A stretch of 64,000 bases of DNA from Myxococcus fulvus (lineage in GTDB: Bacteria > Myxococcota > Myxococcia > Myxococcales > Myxococcaceae), in NCBI RefSeq assembly GCF_900111765.1, contig NZ_FOIB01000007.1, positions 557,704 through 621,703 on the forward strand, in the 5' to 3' direction. Numbering within the stretch: position 1 is the first letter of the stretch; every line of letters starts with the position of its first letter. This document shows, piece by piece, positions 39,688-46,513 of this stretch. The notes beneath the pieces are model-generated. The model ran no database searches and was not told where the DNA came from. It saw only the letters and a program-made list of their open reading frames with translations. A program made the position numbers and the translations under genes.

Positions 39688-40806
39688 ATGACCCTTTCAT
39701 CGCGTTGCAGGAGTCAGTGGGTGGCGCTCGTCATCGCGAGCGTCGTCCTGGGCTGTGGGCGTGACATGTCGGAGCTCCGGGAGGGCGAAGCCACCGCGTC
39801 AGCCCCACTGGTGGACTTCGCGCTGGGTATCTCAGACTCGGATGCGGAAACCTTCTCCCATCCGGCGTGGGATGGGCTCAACGTGCAGCGGGCCCGGGTC
39901 GTGGTTCCGTACGACGTGGCGCTGCGCCCCGCGAATGACGCCCGGCGCCTCAAGTTCGAGGCATGGCTGCAGGCCGCGGCGGCGAAGTCCGTGGAGCGCT
40001 ACGTGACGCTGGGGCCGAGCGACCTGCGCAAGGCCTCGAACGGGAAGTTCCTGGCCCCCACGGACGTGGAGTACCGCGCGGCGTTCGAGGCGTTCCACGC
40101 CACGTATCCGGCCATCTGGCTGGTGGGCGCCTGGAACGAGCCGAACTTCCCGAACACGGTGCTCCAGAGCGGAGTCCCGCTGGACCAGCCGACGTGTGCG
40201 AGCGAGGACCTGGAGAACTGTGGCCCGCTGCGGGCGGCGTTCTACTACCGGCTGGTGGTGAGCATCTGTCCGGAGTGCACGGTGGCGGCGGGGGAGTTCG
40301 ACGCCACGCCGAATGACCCCTATTGGGATCGCTACCGCGTCTTCCTGCGGGGACACCGGCCCAAGCTGTGGAGTATCCACCCGCACCACGACGCCAATCG
40401 CTATCAGGCGAGCGGGGCGCACTGCGTGCCGGGCGACCAGAGTTGCACGACGCGCACGTTCATGAACTGGCTCGGCGGGCTGGACTCGAGCTGGGACGTG
40501 GGCCACGTGTGGCTGACGGAGGTGGGGGCCTTCTACCGGAACGCGGACGGGCGCGTGTTCAGCGATGCCTCCCAGCGCGACACGACGAAGTTCATCCTCC
40601 GCCTGCCGAACCTGAGCGGACGCATCACCCGCATCTACTATTACAACTACACCAATCAGTGCTCGACGGCCGCGAACTGCGCCATGCAGGACCGGGGCAT
40701 CATCGCGCCCCAGCCCTGGGACGGCAGCCCGTTGTCCTACGACACCGCGGGCCGCATCCGCCCCTCGTATGCCGTGTTGAGAGATCGTGACACCAACGGC
40801 CCCTGA
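39688..40806 (+). CDS. Lipoprotein with glycoside-hydrolase clan A-like fold
   Basis: 372 aa from ATG 39688. The lipoprotein signal ends at ASVVLGC. The rest resembles a TIM-barrel glycoside hydrolase of clan GH-A: an acid/base Glu in GAWNEPNFP near residue 150 and a candidate nucleophile Glu in VWLTEVGAF near residue 277, at the ends of strands 4 and 7. Two Cys pairs (CASEDLENC, CVPGDQSC) suggest disulfides outside the cytoplasm. The best guess is a cell-surface glycosidase related to GH39/GH5-type enzymes; substrate unknown. It is upstream of and co-directional with the secreted esterase (122 bp gap), but a separate promoter is possible. Confidence 0.75.
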   Translation: MTLSSRCRSQWVALVIASVVLGCGRDMSELREGEATASAPLVDFALGISDSDAETFSHPAWDGLNVQRARVVVPYDVALRPANDARRLKFEAWLQAAAAKSVERYVTLGPSDLRKASNGKFLAPTDVEYRAAFEAFHATYPAIWLVGAWNEPNFPNTVLQSGVPLDQPTCASEDLENCGPLRAAFYYRLVVSICPECTVAAGEFDATPNDPYWDRYRVFLRGHRPKLWSIHPHHDANRYQASGAHCVPGDQSCTTRTFMNWLGGLDSSWDVGHVWLTEVGAFYRNADGRVFSDASQRDTTKFILRLPNLSGRITRIYYYNYTNQCSTAANCAMQDRGIIAPQPWDGSPLSYDTAGRIRPSYAVLRDRDTNGP

Positions 40807-40928
40807 GAATTCGTCGCGCCCGGTGTCGACGCATCTCTCCGCCCAAGCTGTAAATCGAGCTTAGACTGTCGGTCTTGCAACTGACTTGCTATCGTCACGG
40901 ACTCCACCCGAGCTGGAGAGGAGTCACC

Positions 40929-41684
40929 ATGTCGACACCGCGGCGCATCTTGTTGGGGTTGGTCCTGTTGGCCGTGCAGGGCGCGTGGGCGGCGCAGGGG
41001 GAGATCCTCGCGCGTCCCATCAATACGGTGCCCGGAATGGAGTTCGGGTATTGGGAGTACCTGCCGCTGGGCTACGACGACAACCCGACGGCCACCTATC
41101 CCCTGGTGGTCTTCCTGGGCGGGGAAGGGCAGGCGGGGAACGGAGGGATCGCGGACGCCAATGGCCTCGAGCGGTTGATGGGGCCCACGGCGCCCCCGAG
41201 ATTGGTGAGGAACGGGAGACATTTCCCGTTCATCCTCATCTCGCCCCAGCGCTTCAATGCCTACTGGCCGACGGATCGCATCGACCACGTCATCGAGTTC
41301 GCCAAGAGCCACTACCGGGTGGACACGAATCGCATCTACCTGACGGGGCTCTCGGCGGGCGCCATCGTCACGTGGAGCTACGCGGCGGCGTATCCGCACA
41401 AGCTCGCGGCCATCGTTCCGATCGCGGGCAATGGCAACGGCGTCAACGTCTGCAACATGTGGGACGTGCCGGTGTGGGCGTTCCATGGCACGGCGGACAA
41501 CACGGTGTCGCAGTGGGGATCCATCGATCCGGTGAACAAGCTCAACACCGTCTGCAACCCGCGCGCGAATCCGCCAGCGAAGCTCACGCTCTACCAAGGC
41601 GTGGGGCATGACTCGTGGTCGCGGACCTACAGCGGCTCAGCGGGGCATGACATCTACACGTGGATGCTGAGCTACTCGCTCTGA
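40929..41684 (+). CDS. Secreted alpha/beta-hydrolase esterase (CE1/PHB depolymerase-like)
   Basis: 251 aa from ATG 40929, with GGAGAGGAG upstream. The signal peptide is about residues 1-21 (ILLGLVLLAVQGAWAAQ). The catalytic triad is visible: Ser in GLSAG near residue 142, Asp in HGTADNTV near 189, and His in GVGHDSW near 226. The core (YPLVVFLGGEGQ, DTNRIYLTGLSAG) matches feruloyl/acetylxylan esterase or PHB depolymerase-type enzymes. It is likely extracellular and degrades polymer esters; the substrate is undecided. The gene upstream encodes a GH-A-like lipoprotein, so polysaccharide processing is a reasonable shared theme. Confidence 0.88.
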   Translation: MSTPRRILLGLVLLAVQGAWAAQGEILARPINTVPGMEFGYWEYLPLGYDDNPTATYPLVVFLGGEGQAGNGGIADANGLERLMGPTAPPRLVRNGRHFPFILISPQRFNAYWPTDRIDHVIEFAKSHYRVDTNRIYLTGLSAGAIVTWSYAAAYPHKLAAIVPIAGNGNGVNVCNMWDVPVWAFHGTADNTVSQWGSIDPVNKLNTVCNPRANPPAKLTLYQGVGHDSWSRTYSGSAGHDIYTWMLSYSL

Positions 41685-41703
41685 CATGCCGGCTTCGCCA
41701 CAC

Positions 41704-42465
41704 CTATGACGGCTTCCTCGCCTCGACGAGGAAGCGCGTCGTGGTCGCGACGAAGGGGCCGTCCCGCTGAAGGCGTTCGTGCAGGGCACGCAGGCGAGGG
41801 CGGTACTGGTCCACGGTGAAGCCCGGGACCATCCAGATGACCTTGCGCAGGAAGTAGATGACCGCGCCGATGTCGAAGAACTCGGTGCGCAGGCGCTCCA
41901 GGCGCAGGTCGATGATCTCGAGCCCCGCCGCCTCGGCCTCGACACGAGCGTCGTCGGGGTGCCGCTTGCGGTGGACCTCCGCCGGCAGCGGGCCGAGGAA
42001 GTACTCCACCAGCTCGAAGACGCTCGCGGGGCCGACCTGCTGTGAGAAGTACGTGCCGCCCGGCTGCAGGACCCGCGAGATCTCCGGCCACCACGTCGTC
42101 ACGGGATGACGGCTGACGACCAGGTCGAAGGCCTCGTCGGCGAAGGGCAGGGGAGGCTCGTCCGAATCCGCCACCACCACGACGCCCCGGGGATGCAGCA
42201 GGCGCGTGGCCTTCGCGACATTGGGAGGCCAGGACTCGGTGGCCACGATGAGGCGCGGCAGCGTCGGCACGCCCGCGAGCACCTCACCGCCACCCGTCTG
42301 GATGTCGAGCGCCGCCGAGGCCCGGGCCATCCTCGCGCCCATCTGCTGCTGGTAGCCCCAGGAGGGGCGCTGCTCGGTCGCGCGTCCGTCCAGCCAGGAG
42401 AAGTCCCAGCCCTCCACCGAGACGCTCGCGGCCTCCGCCTCCAGTTCCTCGTAGCTTCGTGACAT
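41704..42465 (-). CDS. SAM-dependent class I methyltransferase
   Basis: 253 aa. Motif I is ALDIQTGGGEVL (about residues 51-62), the acidic loop is VVVADSDEPPLPF, and motif IV is FDLVVSRHPVTTWWPEISRVLQPGG (given in parts: FDLVVSRHPV and ISRVLQPGG). This is the UbiE/Methyltransf_11 type. The C-terminal part (YFLRKVIWMVPGF) may form the substrate lid. The substrate is unknown. It begins 33 bp after the MlaD-like gene on the same strand and may be the last gene of the transport operon. Confidence 0.88.
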   Translation of the reverse strand: MSRSYEELEAEAASVSVEGWDFSWLDGRATEQRPSWGYQQQMGARMARASAALDIQTGGGEVLAGVPTLPRLIVATESWPPNVAKATRLLHPRGVVVVADSDEPPLPFADEAFDLVVSRHPVTTWWPEISRVLQPGGTYFSQQVGPASVFELVEYFLGPLPAEVHRKRHPDDARVEAEAAGLEIIDLRLERLRTEFFDIGAVIYFLRKVIWMVPGFTVDQYRPRLRALHERLQRDGPFVATTTRFLVEARKPS

Positions 42466-42498
42466 GGCTCGGTTTCCTACGCGAGAAGCCAGGTCGCG

Positions 42499-43509
42499 TC
42501 AGTCCTTCCAGAGGATCTTCCACGGGTGCTTGCGCAAATCGGTGACGAGCGTTCTCAGCTCGTCATACAGCGTCGGGTCCTGGAGGACCGCGCCCGCCGT
42601 GCCCTCTCCGGCTTCAATGCGTGCCAGCACCCGGTCCGCACGGGCCGCGATGCTGTCGAGCTGTCCCGCCGCGGCCGTGAGCTTCTCCAGCGCCAGCTTC
42701 ACGCGCTGCCCGTCCTCGGGCCCCAGGGATCCGGTGAGGGCCGCGAGCCCATCCAACGTGGTGCCCGCGGACTTCGTCAGCCCGGGCAACTCACCCCTCA
42801 ACACCGCCGCCGTCGCCGCCGCGTCGTCGAGCAGCCGCGCCGCCTTGCCTCCCGGCTGGAGCGCCTCGCGCGCGAGCTGTGAGAGCTGACGCAAATCCTT
42901 CGACGCCGCCGCCAGCTCGGAGGCCAGCACCTTCACGTCGCCCCGGTTCTCCGTCAGCACCTCGTCCAGCGTCCGCGTCAGGCGCGAGATGTTCGCCACC
43001 AGCCCCGTCACCGCCTCCGGGTCCTTCTCCAGCATCTCGGAGAACATCTCGATGAAGCGCGAGAGCTTCTCCGCCAGCAGGTCCAGCCGGGGCGCATCCG
43101 TCCCGCGCACGGCCTGTCCCGCGGGCAGCGCGCTCGACTGCGTGCCTGGGTTCAGCTCCAGGTAGGGCTCGCCCAACAGGCCCACCGTCGCCACCGTCAC
43201 CCGCGCATCCGAGCGCAGCGCGCCGAGCGACTCCGGCGACACCGCCAGCTCCATCCGGACGGGCAGGGGATGGCTCTGGGCATCCCGGCGCTCCGGCATC
43301 AACCGGATGGCCTGCACGCGCCCCACCTGCACGCCGCCCAGCTTCACCGGTGCACCCTCCACCACGTTGCCCGTGTGACCGAAGTCCACCGGCAGCACCG
43401 TGCTGGAGCCGAGCGACAGCTCGCCCATCAACCACAGCAACACCAGCACGCCCATCACCGCCGCCAGCACCAGGGCGCCCACCTTCAATTCCAACCGTCG
43501 CTCATCCAT
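42499..43509 (-). CDS. MlaD/MCE-domain lipid-transport substrate-binding protein
   Basis: 336 aa from ATG 43509, overlapping the upstream ATPase stop. One N-terminal anchor (KVGALVLAAVMGVLVLLWLMG) precedes a single MCE domain at about residues 40-120 (GNVVEGAPVKLGGVQVGRVQAI, written here in parts: VEGAPVKLGGVQVGRV). A long helical region of about 200 residues follows (IEMFSEMLEKDPEAVTGLV, LRQLSQLAREALQ), probably coiled coil. It is an inner-membrane-anchored periplasmic protein that would form the hexameric lipid channel on the permease. The C-terminal extension is longer than in E. coli MlaD (183 aa) and resembles LetB/PqiB-like or mycobacterial Mce tails. Confidence 0.92.
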   Translation of the reverse strand: MDERRLELKVGALVLAAVMGVLVLLWLMGELSLGSSTVLPVDFGHTGNVVEGAPVKLGGVQVGRVQAIRLMPERRDAQSHPLPVRMELAVSPESLGALRSDARVTVATVGLLGEPYLELNPGTQSSALPAGQAVRGTDAPRLDLLAEKLSRFIEMFSEMLEKDPEAVTGLVANISRLTRTLDEVLTENRGDVKVLASELAAASKDLRQLSQLAREALQPGGKAARLLDDAAATAAVLRGELPGLTKSAGTTLDGLAALTGSLGPEDGQRVKLALEKLTAAAGQLDSIAARADRVLARIEAGEGTAGAVLQDPTLYDELRTLVTDLRKHPWKILWKD

Positions 43510-44251
43510 CCGTCGCACCCTCCATGAACGGCGCCGTCAGCACGCGAAGCTCCGGCGCGGAGGACTCCAGGAAACCCTCGGGCGGCCCCAGGTACGCGCA
43601 CTTCCCCTGGGCCACCACCAACACCCGGTCCGCCAACCCCCGCAGCTGGCGATAGTCATGCGTCACCACCAGACCTCCCAGCCCTCGTGCCTTCAGCGAG
43701 GCCATGACCTCTTCCACCTGCGTCGCCGCGCGCCGGTCCAACCCCGTGGTGGGCTCGTCGAGCAGCAGGTAGCGCGGTGAGAGCACCAGCGCCCGCGCGA
43801 TGGCGGTCCGCTTCTTCGCCCCGGGCCCCAGCTCGGGCGGCATCCGGTCCGCCCACTCCAGGAGCCCCACCTGCTCCAGCGCGGACTCCACGGCCTCGGC
43901 GGGAGCCTCCGGGTCCGCCAGCCACACGTTCTCCCGAAGCGTGCGCCAGTCGAGCAGGGCAGGGCCCTGGACCAGGTATGGCGCCCGACGCCGCAGCTTC
44001 ACCAGCTCCCGCTCCGGCCGCGTGTCCACGCGCTCGCCCCACAGCTCCACGCTGCCCGAGTCCGGCCGCAACAGGCCCACCGCCATCCGACACAGCACGC
44101 TCTTGCCCGAGCCGCTCGCGCCCGCGATGAACGTCAGCTCCCGCGTGGACACCTCCGCCGTCACGCCGTCCAACACGCGCCGCCCACCCTCGAACGCGAC
44201 GCGCACGTCCGTGAAGCGCAGCGTGTCCGGAGCGGCGTCGTTCGCAATCAC
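43502..44251 (-). CDS. Mla-type ABC ATPase B (degenerate signature motif)
   Basis: 249 aa from GTG 44251, overlapping the permease stop (GTGA). Walker A is GASGSGKS (44-51), the Q-loop YLVQGPAL (Q95), Walker B YLLLDEP (D165, E166), and the H-loop VVTHD (H198), all canonical. The signature is LGPGAKKR (141-148) in place of LSGGxxxR, so its contribution to the partner's ATP site is weakened. It belongs with the other ATPase of the operon, which has the opposite defects. It would energise lipid transport across the envelope with the MlaE-like permeases. Confidence 0.93.
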   Translation of the reverse strand: MIANDAAPDTLRFTDVRVAFEGGRRVLDGVTAEVSTRELTFIAGASGSGKSVLCRMAVGLLRPDSGSVELWGERVDTRPERELVKLRRRAPYLVQGPALLDWRTLRENVWLADPEAPAEAVESALEQVGLLEWADRMPPELGPGAKKRTAIARALVLSPRYLLLDEPTTGLDRRAATQVEEVMASLKARGLGGLVVTHDYRQLRGLADRVLVVAQGKCAYLGPPEGFLESSAPELRVLTAPFMEGATDG

Positions 44252-44994
44252 AGGCGCACGAGGTGGAAGGCGAGGGACACGGCCAGGTCGATCAACAGAC
44301 ACCCCAGGCTCGCGGCGACGACGCCATCGGTGGTCGCCTCGCCCACGGCCTCCGCGCCGCCTCGCGCGCCCAGGCCCGCGACGGCCGCCGCCAGCGGGAT
44401 GTACAGCCCGCACGCCACGGCCTTCATCCCCGCCGCCAGCAAATCCCATCCGTCCACGTAGCGCGGGTCCATGAAGGCCCGGCCATCCACGCCGAAGACC
44501 AGCCCCGCCACCGCCGCGGCGGACAGGGTCGCGGCCACCGTCCCCAACAGGCTCAGCAGCGGCACGCCCAGCACGCCCGCCACCACGCGCGGCGCCACCA
44601 GGTCGGAGTAGGGGTCTCCCGCGGACATCTCCAGCGCCTCCACCTGCTCGTTGACGCTCATGGTGGACAGCTCCGCCGCGTGGCTCGCCCCGGCGCGCGA
44701 CGCCGTCAGGAGCGCGGACACCACCGGCCCCAGCTCGCGAATCAAGAGCTCGAAGTACGCGGGGCCCAGCACCGCCACGTTCCCCACGAAGCGCCGGGCC
44801 TGGCTGTTGGCGATGGTCACCAGCACCGCCCCGAAGAACGCCATGCCGGTCATCACCAGCCACACGCTGCGCCCTCCCAGTTCGTGGAGCTGCACCAGCG
44901 ACTCGCGCCAGGAGATGCCCTCGCGCATTCCCGCCCGCATGGTGCGCGCGAAGAGCACCACCGGCGCGCCGAAGAAGCGCAGCACCCGGTTCAT
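44248..44994 (-). CDS. MlaE-type permease B
   Basis: 248 aa from ATG 44994, whose ATGA overlaps the preceding permease stop. MlaE/YrbE signatures are clear: RELGPVVSALLTASRAGASHAAEL and VNEQVEALE, followed by APRVVAGVLGVPLL; about five membrane segments. An N-terminal amphipathic helix (VVLFARTMRAGMREGISW) lies before the first span. It pairs with permease A to form the membrane part of an Mce/Mla lipid transporter. Both ends overlap neighbours by 4 bp, so stoichiometric co-translation is expected. Confidence 0.93.
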   Translation of the reverse strand: MNRVLRFFGAPVVLFARTMRAGMREGISWRESLVQLHELGGRSVWLVMTGMAFFGAVLVTIANSQARRFVGNVAVLGPAYFELLIRELGPVVSALLTASRAGASHAAELSTMSVNEQVEALEMSAGDPYSDLVAPRVVAGVLGVPLLSLLGTVAATLSAAAVAGLVFGVDGRAFMDPRYVDGWDLLAAGMKAVACGLYIPLAAAVAGLGARGGAEAVGEATTDGVVAASLGCLLIDLAVSLAFHLVRL

Positions 44995-45797
44995 GTCATC
45001 CACCCGGCGAGCACGAGCGTGAGCACGAAGTCGAGCAGGAAGATGGCCGCGCACCCGCGCACCACCGCGCTCGCCGCCGCGCGTCCGACGGCCTGGGCGC
45101 CTCCTCGCGCGGACAGCCCCACCGCCGTGGACACCAGCGAGATGGCGAGGCCGAAGGCCCCCGTCTTCAACACGCCGCCCAGGATATCCAACGGGCTCAA
45201 CATGTGCGCGAAGGTCCCGAAGAACGTCCTCAGCGGCAGGTCCAGGGTGAGCAGCGCGGCCAGGGCCTCGAACAGGATGGCCACCAGGAACGTGAAGGTG
45301 CTCATCGCGAGCATGCTCAGCTCCATCGCCACCACGCGCGGCGCCACGAGGATGGCGAAGGGGTCCAGGCCGATGCCTCGCAGGCCCTCGATCTGCCCGC
45401 CCACCTGCATGGTGGCCAGCTCCGCCGCGTTCCTCGCGCCGATGCGCGCGGACATGATGAGCCCCAGCAGCAGCGGGCCGAACTCCCACAGCACCCCATA
45501 GCCCGCGGCCCACCCGAGGAACGCTCTCGCCCCGAAGCGCTGGATGTACAGCCCCGACTGCAACACGACGATGACGCCCGCCAGCGCCGCGGTGGCCAGG
45601 GCCAGGGGCAGCGAGTCGTAGCCGAACTGCACCAGCGCCCGCGCCAGCTCGCGTCGCTCCAGCCGCGGCAATCCCAGCACCGTGCGCGCCGCGACGAGGG
45701 CCAGCGCTCCCGCGCCGCGCACCGCCTCCAGCCCCACCGCGCCCGCGCCACGCACGGTCCGCAGCCCGGGGCTCTCGATGCGCGGCGATGGGCTCAC
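44991..45797 (-). CDS. MlaE-type permease A
   Basis: 268 aa. The MlaE core is present: FGPLLLGLIMSARIGARNAAEL, MQVGGQIEGL, APRVVAMELSMLAM; about five or six membrane spans. It differs from permease B throughout, with only the family motifs shared, so this is an old duplication and not a recent copy. Two different permeases recall the YrbEA/YrbEB pairs of mycobacterial Mce loci rather than homodimeric E. coli MlaE. It overlaps ATPase A by 4 bp upstream and permease B by 4 bp downstream. Confidence 0.92.
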   Translation of the reverse strand: MSPSPRIESPGLRTVRGAGAVGLEAVRGAGALALVAARTVLGLPRLERRELARALVQFGYDSLPLALATAALAGVIVVLQSGLYIQRFGARAFLGWAAGYGVLWEFGPLLLGLIMSARIGARNAAELATMQVGGQIEGLRGIGLDPFAILVAPRVVAMELSMLAMSTFTFLVAILFEALAALLTLDLPLRTFFGTFAHMLSPLDILGGVLKTGAFGLAISLVSTAVGLSARGGAQAVGRAAASAVVRGCAAIFLLDFVLTLVLAGWMT

Positions 45798-46492
45798 GGG
45801 AGCACCTCGTCCTGTTCGCGCTCCAGCTCCGGCGCGGGGGCCCCGTCGTATACCAACCGCCCGCCTCGCAGGTAGAGCCAGCGGGGCAGGGGAAGGTCCA
45901 CCGGCGCCTCGGGCGCGGCGACCAGCAGCGTGCCTCCGCGCGAGACCTCCAGCAGCACCCGCGCCACCTGCCGCGCGGTGCCCGGGTCCAGCCCCGCGAA
46001 GGGGTCATCCGCGAGCAACACCGACGGACGCGCCGCCAGCGCTCGCGCCAGCCCCGCGCGCTTCTTCATGCCACCAGACAGCCGCTCCGGCAGCGTGTCC
46101 GCTGCGTCCGTCAGGCCCACGGCGCCGAGCACCTCGTCCGCGCGCGCGTGTGCCTCGTCCTGGGGCACGCGCCGACGCGTGAGCGGAAAGAGCACGTTCT
46201 GCCGCACCGTCAGCGAGTCGAACAGCGCGTCCGTCTGGAACACCATGCCGAACGACGCCTGCCGCACGCGGCGCTCGGCGGCGGACAGGCCCGCCACGTC
46301 CTGGCCATCCCACAGGACACGTCCGCTGAACGCGGGCGAGAGCCCCGCGAAGGCCTTCAGCAGCGTCGTCTTGCCCGAGCCCGAGCGCCCCAGCACCACC
46401 GCCTGCGTGCCCGGGGGCAGCGCGCACGCCACCTCCGCGAGCACGGTGCGCGCGCCATGCCTCACCGTCAGGCCCTCCGCGCGCAGGTCCAT
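45794..46492 (-). CDS. Mla-type ABC ATPase A (degenerate catalytic site)
   Basis: 232 aa. Walker A GRSGSGKT (35-42), Q-loop MVFQTDAL (Q86) and signature LSGGMKKR (138-145) are canonical. Walker B reads LLADDPFAGLDP: D162 is followed by D163 where the catalytic Glu should be. The switch-loop His is missing: the strand LLVAAPEA (about 189-196) replaces LVVTHD. Alone it should hydrolyse ATP poorly, yet its intact signature can complete the ATP site of ATPase B. The gene begins 21 bp after the MopE-type lipoprotein stop and opens the overlapping transport cluster. Confidence 0.93.
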   Translation of the reverse strand: MDLRAEGLTVRHGARTVLAEVACALPPGTQAVVLGRSGSGKTTLLKAFAGLSPAFSGRVLWDGQDVAGLSAAERRVRQASFGMVFQTDALFDSLTVRQNVLFPLTRRRVPQDEAHARADEVLGAVGLTDAADTLPERLSGGMKKRAGLARALAARPSVLLADDPFAGLDPGTARQVARVLLEVSRGGTLLVAAPEAPVDLPLPRWLYLRGGRLVYDGAPAPELEREQDEVLP

Positions 46493-46513
46493 GGTGGCCC
46501 CGGCTCCTCCCGC

